A DNA stretch of 64,000 bases from JAHWKI01 sp035513575. GTDB taxonomy: Bacteria; Gemmatimonadota; Gemmatimonadetes; Longimicrobiales; RSA9. Location of the stretch: contig DATKBW010000045.1 of assembly GCA_035513575.1 (NCBI GenBank), positions 3,146-67,145 of the forward strand, in the 5' to 3' direction. A program made the translations under genes and the position numbers. Below are positions 1-9,132 of this stretch, piece after piece (the stretch's first letter is position 1; each line of letters starts with the position of its first letter). The notes below the pieces were generated by a model, which saw only the letters and a list, made by a program, of their open reading frames with translations, was not told where the DNA came from and made no database searches.

Positions 1-166
1 CCGGGTCCGCTCCTTCGTTCACCGTGATGCCGCACGTCGTGTGCACGCTCCACAGGTGCATCACCCCTTCCCGGACGCCGTGCTTCGCCACTTCCGCGGC
101 GACCGCCCGCGTGATGTCCACGAGCTGCTCCCGGACGTCCGTCCGCACCTCGAATCTCCCCTTCAC
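1..166 (-). CDS. YjbQ / UPF0047 family protein, 3'-truncated by window edge
   Basis: The first 55 codons of a minus-strand gene run off the left edge of the window. Reading from a GTG at 166, the protein has the features of the YjbQ (UPF0047, TIGR00149) family: an early stretch ending EQLVDITRAVAAEV and then the hallmark HLWSVHTTCGITVNE segment, which carries the conserved His and Cys. Members of this family have been linked to secondary thiamine-phosphate synthase activity, but the physiological role is unsettled. The start is supported by a GGGGAGGAGGG purine-rich site just upstream. The gene lies 64 bases after the CDF exporter on the same strand, so it may be the last gene of that operon. 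The family call is firm from the motif; the function is not. Confidence 0.8.
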   Translation of the reverse strand, partial: MKGRFEVRTDVREQLVDITRAVAAEVAKHGVREGVMHLWSVHTTCGITVNEGADP

Positions 167-230
167 ACTGCCCTCCTCCCCGACCAGCCGGAATGGCCGA
201 ATGGGACGACCTCTGGAATCTGACCCCTGC

Positions 231-1184
231 CTACTCCCCTCCCCGGATCTGGTACATCGGCCGCTGCTCCACCTGCACCGTCACGTGCTCGATCCCGAAC
301 CGGTCGTGCATGCGCTGTCGGATGGCGTCGAGGACCGCCTGGGTGCGCTCCGGCTCGTCCACGACGGCGTGGCCGCTCATGGCAAAGTAGCCGCTGGTGA
401 CGGTCCAGACGTGGAGGTCGTGGACCTCGGAGACGCCGGGGATCTCGCGCATGGCGGTATGGATCTCGTTGAGGTCCAGGTGTCCGGGCACCGCCTCGAG
501 GAGGATGTCCACGGACTCCCGCACCAGCTTCCAGCTGCTGATCAGGATGAGGACGCCCACCAGGACGGACATGAGCGCGTCGGCGGTGGTCCAGCCCGTG
601 AGCAGGATGATCGCCGCCGCGGTCATGGCCCCCACGGACCCCAGCAGGTCGCCCAGCACGTGCAGGTACGCCCCGCGCACGTTCAGGCTCTCGCCGGCGG
701 AGCGGTGCAGCATGGTTGCGGCGACCACGTTCACCAGCAGCCCGCCGCCCGCGACGGCCAGCATGAGCACGCCGCGGATCTCCACGGGGTCGCGGAACCG
801 CGCGGCCGCCTCGACGAAGATGAAGAACGAGAGGACGATGAGGGTGGCGCCGTTCAGGAGCGCCGCGAGGATCTCGAGGCGCAGGTAGCCGAAGGTCTTC
901 TCGTCGGTGGCGGGCCGCTGTGCGAACCAGAGGGCGAAGAGGGAGAGGGCGAGGGCGCCCACGTCGGTGAACATGTGGGCGGCGTCGGCCAGGAGGGCCA
1001 GGGAGTTGGAGAGGATCCCGCCCGCCAGCTCGGCCAGCATGAAGGCGCCGGTGATCACGAGGACGAAGACGAGGGTGCGTCGCGAGGCCTCCCGCGCGTG
1101 CGCGTCGACGCCATGACCCGGCGCATGGGCGTGGCCGCGCCCATGGTCTTGCGCGTGATCGTGCGCGCGGCGGCGTTCCATCAT
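231..1184 (-). CDS. Cation diffusion facilitator (CzcD/ZitB-type metal exporter)
   Basis: A 317-residue inner-membrane transporter that should export Zn2+ or a similar divalent cation in exchange for protons. The N-terminus (about residues 7-30) is His-rich, as in ZitB/CzcD. Six membrane segments follow, with the intramembrane metal pairs H70xxxD74 (AAHMFTD) and H175xxxD179 (HVLGD). A cytoplasmic ferredoxin-like domain occupies the last ~90 residues, with VHDLHVWTV as the conserved strand. I chose the ATG at 1184, which overlaps the TGA of the upstream lipoprotein gene as ATGA. A start 13 codons further upstream is open but would lie inside that gene. Family and topology are clear; the metal preference is inferred from the His-rich tail. 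Confidence 0.92.
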   Translation of the reverse strand: MMERRRAHDHAQDHGRGHAHAPGHGVDAHAREASRRTLVFVLVITGAFMLAELAGGILSNSLALLADAAHMFTDVGALALSLFALWFAQRPATDEKTFGYLRLEILAALLNGATLIVLSFFIFVEAAARFRDPVEIRGVLMLAVAGGGLLVNVVAATMLHRSAGESLNVRGAYLHVLGDLLGSVGAMTAAAIILLTGWTTADALMSVLVGVLILISSWKLVRESVDILLEAVPGHLDLNEIHTAMREIPGVSEVHDLHVWTVTSGYFAMSGHAVVDEPERTQAVLDAIRQRMHDRFGIEHVTVQVEQRPMYQIRGGE

Positions 1185-1576
1185 GGGACCGGGACCCTGT
1201 CGGGGTCCGCGGTGATGACCCACGTCCAGATCTCGTCGATCTCCATGGTGCGGGGCGGCAGGCGCCGCTCGATGCCATCGCCGCGGGCGATCAGGATGAT
1301 CGGCTCGTCCGCGGGGACGGGGACCAGCTCCGTCCGCTCCCCCGCCCCGGCCGTGCCGATCCCCACCTCGCCGCCGGCCCCGCCCGCCCCCGCGGCGTAC
1401 ACGAAGGCGATGGCCAGGGTCACCGCGGTCCGGTTCTCCACCACGAGCGTGGCCAGGGCCGCGCGGCGCTCTCCGGGCAGCCCGCCGCGGGCCGCGCTGC
1501 GCGCGGGGACGCAGCCGGCGGTTGCGGCGGCCAGGGAGGAAGCCAGGGCGAGGATGATGAGGGTTCGGGGTCGCAT
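1181..1576 (-). CDS. Small hypothetical lipoprotein
   Basis: A 131-residue protein with a classical lipoprotein signal: basic start (MRPR), hydrophobic core and a lipobox ending ATAGC, so the mature protein should begin at Cys21 or so and be membrane-anchored. The mature part is Ala/Gly-rich and has one beta-looking stretch (TLVVENRTAVTLAIAFVY). I do not recognise a family. It sits 12 bases after the phzF-like gene, and its stop codon overlaps the CDF exporter start by four bases, so the two are likely translationally coupled. A role near the exporter is possible, but nothing in the sequence proves it. Confidence 0.75.
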   Translation of the reverse strand: MRPRTLIILALASSLAAATAGCVPARSAARGGLPGERRAALATLVVENRTAVTLAIAFVYAAGAGGAGGEVGIGTAGAGERTELVPVPADEPIILIARGDGIERRLPPRTMEIDEIWTWVITADPDRVPVP

Positions 1577-1588
1577 GGCGCTCCGGCC

Positions 1589-2470
1589 TCAGGCGGCGGG
1601 TGCGCCGGTGACGAGGCCGCCCACGCGGATCCGGACGGGCTGGCGGTCACGGTGCTCGACCTCGAGCCGGAGCTCGCTCGGCCGCCCCATGGCCTCGCCC
1701 TGCCGCACGCGGAGCTCGGCGGTCGCGGGCACCAGCCCCTCGCGCGCCAGGAAGGCGCCCAGGGCGGCGGTGGCGGTGCCGGTGGCCGGATCCTCGTCGA
1801 TGTCCACCGCCGGCGCGAAGCCGCGGGCCCGGACGCGGCCGGACTCCGCGTCGTGGACGAATACGTAGAACACGGTGATCCCCGGCGGCCCGCCGATCTC
1901 CCGGAGCCGGCGGAAGTCGGGGCGCATGGCGTCGAGGGCGGCCAGATCCGCCACCGGGATCAGCGCGACGCGGATCCCCACGTCCTCGACCGCCGCGGGC
2001 GGGCGGGACGCGAGGACCTCCATGGGGAGCCCGAGGGCGGAGGCCAGCGCTTCGAGGTCGAGGTCGCCCGGTACGCGGGCCGCCACGGGCATGTCCATCC
2101 GGACGACGACGCCCTCGCCCTCCGCCTCCACCCGCGCCTCGACGCTCCCCCCCGGGGCGCGGGAGCGGACCGTCGCCGGCAGCGCGCCCAGGCGACCCGC
2201 CAGCGCGAGGGCTCCGAACGCCGCGGCCGTCGCGTGGCCGCAGAGCGGCACCTCGCCCCCGGGGGCGAAATAGCGGAGCGGGTAGGCGCCACCGCGGGGC
2301 TCGCCGACGAACGCCGTCTCCGACACCGGGTTCAGCCGCACCGCGATCCGGGTCATCTCCTCCGGCCCCAGATCGGGCGGGTCCAGCACCACGCCGGCGG
2401 GATTGCCGCCGCCCGGCCCGCCGGGGAACGCCACCATGGACCACTCCCGCGCACCGCTCCCGCTGCTCAC
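1589..2470 (-). CDS. PhzF family isomerase/epimerase
   Basis: A 293-residue PhzF-fold protein (two pseudo-symmetric diaminopimelate-epimerase-like halves). The catalytic glutamate of the family is E51 in NPVSETAFV. The second conserved block, DEDPATGTA, spans residues 225-233, and LCGHATAA near residue 77 matches the first-half active-site loop. Family members catalyse proton-shift isomerisations; phenazine synthesis is only one special case, and there are no phenazine genes here, so the substrate is unknown. The start is a GTG that overlaps the stop of otsB as GTGA. An ATG 11 codons later is possible but would remove part of the first strand. Confidence 0.88.
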   Translation of the reverse strand: MSSGSGAREWSMVAFPGGPGGGNPAGVVLDPPDLGPEEMTRIAVRLNPVSETAFVGEPRGGAYPLRYFAPGGEVPLCGHATAAAFGALALAGRLGALPATVRSRAPGGSVEARVEAEGEGVVVRMDMPVAARVPGDLDLEALASALGLPMEVLASRPPAAVEDVGIRVALIPVADLAALDAMRPDFRRLREIGGPPGITVFYVFVHDAESGRVRARGFAPAVDIDEDPATGTATAALGAFLAREGLVPATAELRVRQGEAMGRPSELRLEVEHRDRQPVRIRVGGLVTGAPAA

Positions 2471-3384
2471 GATCCTGCCTCCGGGCTCGGGCTCGGGCGG
2501 CGACCCGGGTCGCTGATCGCGTCGGCATCCGCCAGCGTCCGGATCAGCTCGGCCACCTCCTCCGGCCCCTCCGCCCAGGCCAGGGCGCGGGTGTCCGCCG
2601 GTGGCGGGCGCCCGACGACGATCCCGCCGCCGAGCTCGCGCACCACCGCGAACGCATCCTCGTCCGTGCGGTCGTCGCCGATGAAAATGGCCGGCATCTC
2701 CCCGCCCTCGCCGAGCACGTCCAGGAGGAACCGCGTGGCCGCCCCCTTGTCCCAGTCCACGTCGGGGCGGATCTCGAGGACCTTCTTCCCCTCCGTCACC
2801 CGCAGTCCCGGGCGCCGGCCGAGGCGCGCCACGGCGTCCCGGACCCGCGGCTCCGCCCCCTCCCGCTCCGCCCGGCGGTAGTGGACCGTCAGCGTCCACC
2901 CCTTGTCCTCGACCTCCGCGCCCGGCTCGTCCCGCAATGCTGCGGTCAGCGCCGCGGCGGCCTCCTCGAGCGCCGGTCGAGCCGCGCGGGCGGCCTCGTG
3001 CACCCGGTCCAGACCCGGCCCCTCGATCTCGAACCCGTGGTTGCCCGCGAAGTATACGCCGTCCAGCCTCACGCGCGCGCGTACATCGTCGAGGCCTCTG
3101 CCACTGACGATGGCGACGACGCTGTCCGTTCGCCCCGCCAGCCGCCGCAGCGGGGCTTCCAGCCCGTCCAGCAGCGCGGCGTCGCCGGGCCGGGGCACGA
3201 TGGGCGACAGCGTGCCATCGAAGTCGAGGGCGATGAGCATCCGCCCCGCACGGCGGCGCAGCTCCAGCAGCGCCTCGACACGCTCGCTCGCGTGCGGGAT
3301 CGGGGATCGGGTCTGGGAGATGGCGGGCCTCCTCGGGCGCTTCTGGCGAGCCGGACAGTAGCACCCGCGCGGAAGCCCACGCAA
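2467..3384 (-). CDS. otsB: Trehalose-6-phosphate phosphatase
   Basis: A HAD-superfamily phosphatase that should dephosphorylate trehalose-6-phosphate to trehalose, an osmolyte. It has motif I DFDGTL (residues 54-59, nucleophile D54), the lysine block EGKKVLEIRP, and motif III GDDRTDEDAF near residue 228. All three are typical of OtsB. At 305 residues it is slightly longer than usual: the first ~33 residues are basic and unlike the family, so the true start may be internal, although no better ATG or GTG lies in frame before the conserved core. No otsA partner is visible in the window. It is the first gene of a minus-strand run with phzF-like, lipoprotein and CDF genes. Confidence 0.87.
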   Translation of the reverse strand: MRGLPRGCYCPARQKRPRRPAISQTRSPIPHASERVEALLELRRRAGRMLIALDFDGTLSPIVPRPGDAALLDGLEAPLRRLAGRTDSVVAIVSGRGLDDVRARVRLDGVYFAGNHGFEIEGPGLDRVHEAARAARPALEEAAAALTAALRDEPGAEVEDKGWTLTVHYRRAEREGAEPRVRDAVARLGRRPGLRVTEGKKVLEIRPDVDWDKGAATRFLLDVLGEGGEMPAIFIGDDRTDEDAFAVVRELGGGIVVGRPPPADTRALAWAEGPEEVAELIRTLADADAISDPGRRPSPSPEAGS

Positions 3385-3435
3385 ACGTCCGCCGCCGCCT
3401 CCCGGCGCCTCTCTCCGGGGCCGCCCGGCCGCGGA

Positions 3436-3464
3436 TTGCTCCCCCCCGCCCGGGCGGTTACCTT
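3436..3464 (+). promoter_or_regulatory. Predicted promoter of the DUF4837-dnaE-accA run
   Basis: A TTGCTC element (3436-3441), a 17-base spacer and TACCTT (3459-3464). The spacing is ideal for a housekeeping sigma factor, and the same -10 sequence recurs at 15336. Transcription would start near 3471, leaving a leader of about 38 bases before the ATG at 3509. Found by eye. Confidence 0.5.
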
Positions 3465-3508
3465 TCAGGTCCTGATCGGCCTCTTCTTCCGTAAAACTTT
3501 ATCCCGCA

Positions 3509-4522
3509 ATGAGATCGCTGCGAACCGCCCTGCTGCTGATCCTCCCTGCGGCCGCCGCATGCTCCGATTCCACCCGCATGGGCATGGGGGACGTCAGCAG
3601 CATCATCGTCGTCGCGGAAGCCGGGCTCTGGGAGCAGGTCGGGGACACCCTGCTGAAGGCGCTCCAGCCGGAGGTCTTCGCGGTGCGTCCGGAGGCAACG
3701 TTCAAGCTCACCCATGTGGCGCCGGACGATCCGAACTGGCGGGACCTCCGGCGGTTCCGGCAGGTGCTGGCGGTCGGCCGCTCCGACGACGCGTGGGTCC
3801 GGCCCGTGCTGGTGGAAGCCGACACGACGGTGACGCCCCCGGCCATCGTGCAGGCCACCGATGTATGGGCCCGCAACCAGCTGGCGTCGGCGCTCGTGGT
3901 CCCGGAGGAGGGCGCCGCCGCGGCGGTTCGCGAGCAGGCGGCCGCCCTGGCCGACCGGCTGGACGCGACCTATCGCCAGTGGGCGGTCCGGCGCATGTAC
4001 ACGAGCGGGGTCGACACCGTGCTGGCGGATACGCTGGCGCGGGAGGGCGGCTTCTCGATCTCCCTGCCGGTGGTCTACACCTTCCGCCGCGAGGGCCCGA
4101 ACGGCTTCCTCGCCTTCAACAATCAGATGGCCGGGACGCCGCTGGTCCGCTCCGTGTACGTCACCTGGCGGAGCGGGACGTCCGGCGAGCCCACCGCCGC
4201 GGAGGCGCTGGCGTGGAGGGACTCGGTCGGGCAGGCCGTGTACGACTGGCCCCAGCGCAGCCAGCCGGAGCCCATCCAGGTCCGGCGGATCCCGGGGCCG
4301 GACGGCGGCGGCATCGAGGTCCGGGGCGTATGGTCCGGTACCGCGGACGAGGGCTTCCCGCAGGCCGGGCCCTTCATCACCCGCGTCGTGGACTGCCCCG
4401 CCTCCGATCGCCGCTACCTCATCGACACCTGGCTGTATGCACCGGCGACGGAGAAGTACCAGTACGTGATTCAGCTGGAGTCGCTGCTGGGGAGTTTTCG
4501 GTGTGGGCGACGCCCGGCCTGA
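3509..4522 (+). CDS. DUF4837 family lipoprotein
   Basis: A 337-residue exported protein with a short signal sequence (RTALLLILPAAAACS) whose lipobox Cys lies near residue 18. The remainder resembles DUF4837, a family of uncharacterised lipoproteins best known from Bacteroidota and also seen in related phyla. Recognisable blocks include the early SIIVVAEAGLWEQVGDTLL segment, a region after SLPVVYTFRREG, and a late DEGFPQAGPFITRVVDC block. It lies 15 bases upstream of dnaE and is probably cotranscribed with it. Function is unknown; a cell-envelope location is supported by the lipobox. Confidence 0.75.
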   Translation: MRSLRTALLLILPAAAACSDSTRMGMGDVSSIIVVAEAGLWEQVGDTLLKALQPEVFAVRPEATFKLTHVAPDDPNWRDLRRFRQVLAVGRSDDAWVRPVLVEADTTVTPPAIVQATDVWARNQLASALVVPEEGAAAAVREQAAALADRLDATYRQWAVRRMYTSGVDTVLADTLAREGGFSISLPVVYTFRREGPNGFLAFNNQMAGTPLVRSVYVTWRSGTSGEPTAAEALAWRDSVGQAVYDWPQRSQPEPIQVRRIPGPDGGGIEVRGVWSGTADEGFPQAGPFITRVVDCPASDRRYLIDTWLYAPATEKYQYVIQLESLLGSFRCGRRPA

Positions 4523-4537
4523 CGACCAGACCCCGAC

Positions 4538-7500
4538 GTGTCCTTCGTCCATCTCCATACGCACAGCGAATACTCGCTCCTCGACGGCGCGAACCGCCTC
4601 TCCGACCTGATCGCGCGGGCGAAGGAGCTGGAGATGCCGGCGGTCGCATTGACCGACCACGGCGCGCTGTACGGCGCGTGGCAGTTCCGTCAGCTGGCGA
4701 CGAAGGCGGGGCTCAAGCCCATCCTGGGGATGGAGGCGTACGTGGCGCCGGGGGACCGTCGTACGCGGAGCGCGGGCCGGGGCGAGCGGCCGTACCACCA
4801 CCTGGTGCTGCTGGCCCGGGACCTGGAGGGCTACCGCAACCTGGTGCGCCTCTCTTCCATCGGGTTCCTGGAAGGCTTCTACCACCGGCCGCGGATCGAC
4901 CGCGAGGTGCTGAAGACGCACTCGGCGGGGCTCATCGTAAGCTCGGCGTGCATGGCGGGCGAGGTGGCGCAGCACCTGATGGAGGGGCGGGCGGACGCGG
5001 CGCGGGAGGCGGCGACGTGGTACGCGGAGACGTTCCCGGACCGCTATTACCTCGAGGTGCAGGCGCACGACACGGAGGGGCAGCAGGCGCTGAACGCGAA
5101 GGTGCTGGATCTCGCGGCGGAGCTCGGGCTGCCCGTCGTCGCCACGAACGACGCCCACTTCCTCCGCCCCGAGGACCACGACCCGCACGACGTGCTGCTG
5201 TGCATCGGGCTGGGGAAGGACCGCGAGGACCGGAACCGGATGAAGTACGACGCCGGGCTGTACTTCAAGTCGGCCGAGGAGATCGCGGCCCGTTTCCCGG
5301 ACCGCCCCGACGTGCTGGAGAACACGCTGGTGATCGCCGATCAGGTCTCCTTCGACCTCCCGAAGCAGTACTACGTCCCGAAGTTCCCGCTCCCCGAGGG
5401 GTTCGGCGACGAGGCGGGGCTGCTGAGGCACCTGGCGACGGAGGGGACGAAGAAGAAGTTCGGCGACCCGCTCCCGGCGGAGCTCCAGGACCGGCTGGAC
5501 TACGAGCTCGGCGTGATCCGCAACCCCGAAGCCGACTACTCGGGCTACTTCCTGATCACGGCCGACTTCATCAACTGGGCGAAGGACCGGGGGATCCCGG
5601 TGGGTCCGGGGCGCGGGTCCGCGGCGGGGTCCCTCGTCGCCTACGCTCTCGGGATCACGGACGTGGACCCGCTCCGGTTCGACCTGCTGTTCGAGCGGTT
5701 CCTGAATCCCGACCGGCTGTCCATGCCCGACATCGACATCGACTTCTGCTACGAGCGACGGGGCGAGGTCATCGAGTACGTCCGCCAGAAGTACGGGCGG
5801 GACAGCGTCGGCCAGATCATCACCTTCGGGACCATGAAGTCCCGCGCCGTGATCCGGGATGTCGGCCGGGTCCTCGGGTTTGAGCCGGCGGAGACCGACC
5901 GGCTGGCGAAGCTGATCCCGAACACCCCCGGCAACGCGCTGACGGTGGCGGAGGCGGCGGCGCGCATCCCGGAGCTGAGCCAGATGATCCGCTCCGACGA
6001 CCGGGTCCGCCGCCTGATCGAGTACGCGCAGGTGCTGGAGGGGCTGGCCCGCCACGCCAGCGTGCACGCGGCCGGCGTGGTGATCGCCCCGGGTCCGCTC
6101 CAGGAGTACGTGCCGGTCTGCACCCAGAGCACGCGCGGGTCGGGCGCCAACGGGGACGAGGACACCCTCGTCACCCAGTGGGACATGAACGCCCTCGAGC
6201 AGGCCGGGATGCTCAAGATGGACTTCCTCGGCCTGAAGACCCTCACGGTCATCGATGACGCGGTGAAGGCCGTGCGCGCGCGCCATGGCGCGCTGAACCA
6301 CCCCGTCACCGGCGAGGCGGTCGCCCGGATCGAGGACGTCCCGCTCGACGACCCGGCCGTCTACGAAATGCTCTCCCGCGGCGGGACCGGCGGCGTGTTC
6401 CAGTTCGAGTCCTCCCTCGCCACGGACAAGCTCCGCACCATGCGCTGCGACCGGTTCGAGGACCTGATCGCCACGAACGCGCTGATCCGGCCCGGGCCCC
6501 TCGACTCGGGGATGACCGATGTCTTCATCCGGCGCAAGCTCGGCAAGGAGCCCGTCCGCTACCCCCACCCGAAGCTCGAGGAGGTGCTCGAGCCCACCTA
6601 CGGCGTCATCACCTACCAGGAGCAGGTGATGCGCATCGCCCAGGTCCTCGCCGGCTTCACGCTCGCCGAGGCCGACGTCATGCGGAAGGCCGTCGGGAAG
6701 AAGGACGCCGACCTGATCGCCCGGCAGCTCACGAAGTTCACGTCCCGGGCCACCGATCGCGGCGTGGACCCCCGCACCGCGAAGGAGATCACCGAGCAGA
6801 TCGAGACGTTCGGCAGATACGGCTTCAATCGCAGCCACTCCGTCGCCTACGCGCTGCTGTCCTACCGGACCGCGTGGCTGAAGCGGCACTACCCGGCGGA
6901 GTTCATGGCGGCGCTCCTGTCCTCGGTTGTGGACAAGACCGACGACGTGGTAAAGTATATTGCCGAATGCCGCGAAATCTCGCGGCATCTCCCGGACCTG
7001 GAGGACGGGATCCGGGTGCTGCCGCCGGACGTCAACGAGAGCGGCTGGAAGTTCACGCCGGTCTCGGAGACGGCGATCCGGTTCGGGCTCGGCGCGTGCC
7101 GGGGCGTCGGGGAGGGCGCGGTACGGACGATCCTGGAAGCGCGGACGGCGGGCCCGTTCACCTCGCTGTTCGACCTGGTGGATCGAGTCGACCTGCGGGC
7201 GGCGGGGAAGCGGACGCTGGAGGCGCTGATCGCCGCGGGCGCCTGCGACTCGTTCGGGCACCGCGCGCAGCTGATGGCGGGGCTGGAGAAGGCGGTGGGC
7301 GAGGCGCAGCTGCGGCAGGCGGACCGCGTGAGCGGCCAGGGCTCGCTCTTCGACGGTGGCGCGGAGGAGGCGCCGGCCAGGGAAGCGCCGACCCTGCCCG
7401 ACGTCCCGAAATGGCCGGAAGCGGATCGGCTGGCGCGGGAGAAGGAGGTCCTTGGATTCTTCATCAGCGGCCACCCGCTGGAGAAGTTCCGTGACGAGCT

Positions 7501-8095
7501 GCGGATGTTCCACGAGGTGAACACCGCGAACCTGGCGGAGCACCGGGACCGGAAAGTGGAGCTGGCGTGCGTGGTGACGGCGGTGAGCCGCCAGATCTCC
7601 CGGCGCAACGGCTCGGAGTGGGGCCGGATCACCATCGAGGATTTCCACGGCACGGCGTCGGCGCTAGCGTTCGGCGAGGCGTGGGAGAAGCATCGTGACG
7701 TGCTGGTGCAGGACGCGCCGGTGCTGGTGCGGGGTCAGGTGAGCGGTCGGGACCGTGACGAGGACGACCCGCCGATCTTCCTCGATGAGGCGCTGCCGCT
7801 GGCCACGCTCCGGGATGCGGGGTCCATCGGCCTCGAGCTACGCCTGCCACGGGGCGAGACGGCGGAGCGGATCGAGGCGGCCACGGCCGTCTTCCAGCGC
7901 AGCCCCGGGCAGGCGCCGCTGTTCGTGGTGCTGGAGGGCGGGAACGGTGGCGGCACCGGCGTGGCGAACGGCGAGGGGGGGCCGAGGCGCTTCCGGTCCC
8001 GCAGCGTGCGGGTGAGCGCGAACGCGGAGCTGATGGACCAATTGAGAGAGCTGTTCGGGTCGGAGCGGGTCCGGCTCGTGCGCGTACAGGGGTGA
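4538..8095 (+). CDS. dnaE: DNA polymerase III alpha subunit
   Basis: The 1185-residue replicative polymerase. The N-terminal PHP domain has its metal-binding residues (LHTHSEYSLLDGA, then TDHGALYG), so its exonuclease or structural zinc site may be intact. The palm carries MPDIDIDF with the catalytic aspartates D400 and D402, and LKMDFLGLKTL with the third acidic residue D562. A helix-hairpin-helix region, a late OB-fold nucleic-acid segment and a C-terminal tail complete the usual DnaE1 order, and the length is normal. The start is a GTG directly before SFVHLHTHSEYS. The gene ends in a GTGA overlap with accA, so the two are translationally coupled. Confidence 0.97.
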   Translation: MSFVHLHTHSEYSLLDGANRLSDLIARAKELEMPAVALTDHGALYGAWQFRQLATKAGLKPILGMEAYVAPGDRRTRSAGRGERPYHHLVLLARDLEGYRNLVRLSSIGFLEGFYHRPRIDREVLKTHSAGLIVSSACMAGEVAQHLMEGRADAAREAATWYAETFPDRYYLEVQAHDTEGQQALNAKVLDLAAELGLPVVATNDAHFLRPEDHDPHDVLLCIGLGKDREDRNRMKYDAGLYFKSAEEIAARFPDRPDVLENTLVIADQVSFDLPKQYYVPKFPLPEGFGDEAGLLRHLATEGTKKKFGDPLPAELQDRLDYELGVIRNPEADYSGYFLITADFINWAKDRGIPVGPGRGSAAGSLVAYALGITDVDPLRFDLLFERFLNPDRLSMPDIDIDFCYERRGEVIEYVRQKYGRDSVGQIITFGTMKSRAVIRDVGRVLGFEPAETDRLAKLIPNTPGNALTVAEAAARIPELSQMIRSDDRVRRLIEYAQVLEGLARHASVHAAGVVIAPGPLQEYVPVCTQSTRGSGANGDEDTLVTQWDMNALEQAGMLKMDFLGLKTLTVIDDAVKAVRARHGALNHPVTGEAVARIEDVPLDDPAVYEMLSRGGTGGVFQFESSLATDKLRTMRCDRFEDLIATNALIRPGPLDSGMTDVFIRRKLGKEPVRYPHPKLEEVLEPTYGVITYQEQVMRIAQVLAGFTLAEADVMRKAVGKKDADLIARQLTKFTSRATDRGVDPRTAKEITEQIETFGRYGFNRSHSVAYALLSYRTAWLKRHYPAEFMAALLSSVVDKTDDVVKYIAECREISRHLPDLEDGIRVLPPDVNESGWKFTPVSETAIRFGLGACRGVGEGAVRTILEARTAGPFTSLFDLVDRVDLRAAGKRTLEALIAAGACDSFGHRAQLMAGLEKAVGEAQLRQADRVSGQGSLFDGGAEEAPAREAPTLPDVPKWPEADRLAREKEVLGFFISGHPLEKFRDELRMFHEVNTANLAEHRDRKVELACVVTAVSRQISRRNGSEWGRITIEDFHGTASALAFGEAWEKHRDVLVQDAPVLVRGQVSGRDRDEDDPPIFLDEALPLATLRDAGSIGLELRLPRGETAERIEAATAVFQRSPGQAPLFVVLEGGNGGGTGVANGEGGPRRFRSRSVRVSANAELMDQLRELFGSERVRLVRVQG

Positions 8096-9066
8096 CGATG
8101 GCGTCTTCGCCGCTGGATTTCGACAGGGACATCCGGGAGCTCGAGGAGCAGATCGATCGCCTCCAGGGGCTGGCACGGGAGCGCGGGCTGGACGCGGGTC
8201 AGGAGCTGGGCACGCTCGAATCGAAGCTGGAGGCGCTGAAGAAGAACGCCTACCACGCCCTCTCGCCCATGGAACGCGTCCAGCTGGCGCGCCACCCGCA
8301 GCGGCCGTTCACGAGCGACTACCTGGAGCGGACGTTCACGGACTTCCTCGAAGTCCACGGCGACCGGCTCTACCGCGACGACGAGGCGATCATCGGCGGC
8401 TGGGCCCGGCTGGACGGCCGCACGGTCATGGTGATCGGCCATCAGCGCGGGCGGGACATGAAGGAGAACCTGCACCGCAACTTCGGCATGCCCCACCCCG
8501 AGGGCTACCGCAAGGCGCTCCGTCTCATGCACCAGGCCAACAAGTTCGGCCGCCCCGTCATCACGCTCATCGACACCCCCGGCGCGTATCCCGGTCTGGG
8601 CGCCGAGGAGCGCGGGCAGGCGGAGGCGATCGCGCGGAACCTCCGCGAGATGGCCGTGCTCCGGGTCCCGACCATCGCCGTGATCATCGGCGAGGGCGGG
8701 AGCGGCGGAGCGCTGGCCCTCGGCGTGACGGACCGCCTCCTGATGCTGGAAAACGCGGTCTACAGCGTCATCACCCCCGAGGGGTGCGCCGCCATCCTCT
8801 GGAAGACGGCGGAAGCGAAGGACAAGGCGGCCGAGGCCCTGAAGCTGACCGCCCCCGACCTGAAGGAGCTGGGCGTGGTCGACGACATCATCCCCGAGCC
8901 CACGGGCGGCGCCCACGCGGACTGGGACACGGTGGCCGAGTCGCTCCGCCTGGGGCTGGGCCGCCAGCTCGCAGAGCTGGAGTCCCTGGACCCGGACGAG
9001 CGGCGCCGCCAGCGGTGGCGGAAGTACGACGCGCTCGGGGAATGGACGGAGGCGGAGCCGGCCTGA
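8092..9066 (+). CDS. accA: Acetyl-CoA carboxylase carboxyltransferase subunit alpha
   Basis: A 324-residue crotonase-fold subunit that transfers the carboxyl group from carboxybiotin to acetyl-CoA, making malonyl-CoA for fatty acid synthesis. It has the coiled N-terminus of AccA (RDIRELEEQIDRL), then HPQRPFTSDYLE, GYRKALRLM, the oxyanion-type loop TPGAYPG and GEGGSGGALALG. Length and order match the family. Two starts are possible: GTG at 8092, overlapping the dnaE stop, or ATG at 8098. I kept the overlapping GTG because that geometry is common in this window. AccA needs AccD, AccB and AccC, none of which is here. Confidence 0.95.
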   Translation: MTMASSPLDFDRDIRELEEQIDRLQGLARERGLDAGQELGTLESKLEALKKNAYHALSPMERVQLARHPQRPFTSDYLERTFTDFLEVHGDRLYRDDEAIIGGWARLDGRTVMVIGHQRGRDMKENLHRNFGMPHPEGYRKALRLMHQANKFGRPVITLIDTPGAYPGLGAEERGQAEAIARNLREMAVLRVPTIAVIIGEGGSGGALALGVTDRLLMLENAVYSVITPEGCAAILWKTAEAKDKAAEALKLTAPDLKELGVVDDIIPEPTGGAHADWDTVAESLRLGLGRQLAELESLDPDERRRQRWRKYDALGEWTEAEPA

Positions 9067-9108
9067 CGGGCCGGCTTTCCGAGCGAGCGAAGCGAGCATC
9101 CCCCGTGA

Positions 9109-9125
9109 GCCGGGCGCAGCCCGGC
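9109..9125. repeat. Small perfect hairpin just before ricT
   Basis: GCCGGGC (9109-9115), a GCA loop and GCCCGGC (9119-9125) form a 7-base-pair hairpin that ends 7 bases before the ATG at 9133, close to where a ribosome site would lie. Just upstream, at 9080-9097, is a GAGCGAGCGAAGCGAGC-like stretch related to the repeats at 53535-53755. It could slow translation of the next gene or simply be an interspersed repeat. Confidence 0.5.
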
Positions 9126-9132
9126 GAACCCT

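Noticed and set aside
24..1868. Long plus-strand open frame opposite the CDF and lipoprotein genes
   Set aside because: In such GC-rich DNA the antisense frames stay open by chance. The translation is Arg/His/Asp-rich low-complexity, while the minus strand carries clear family motifs.
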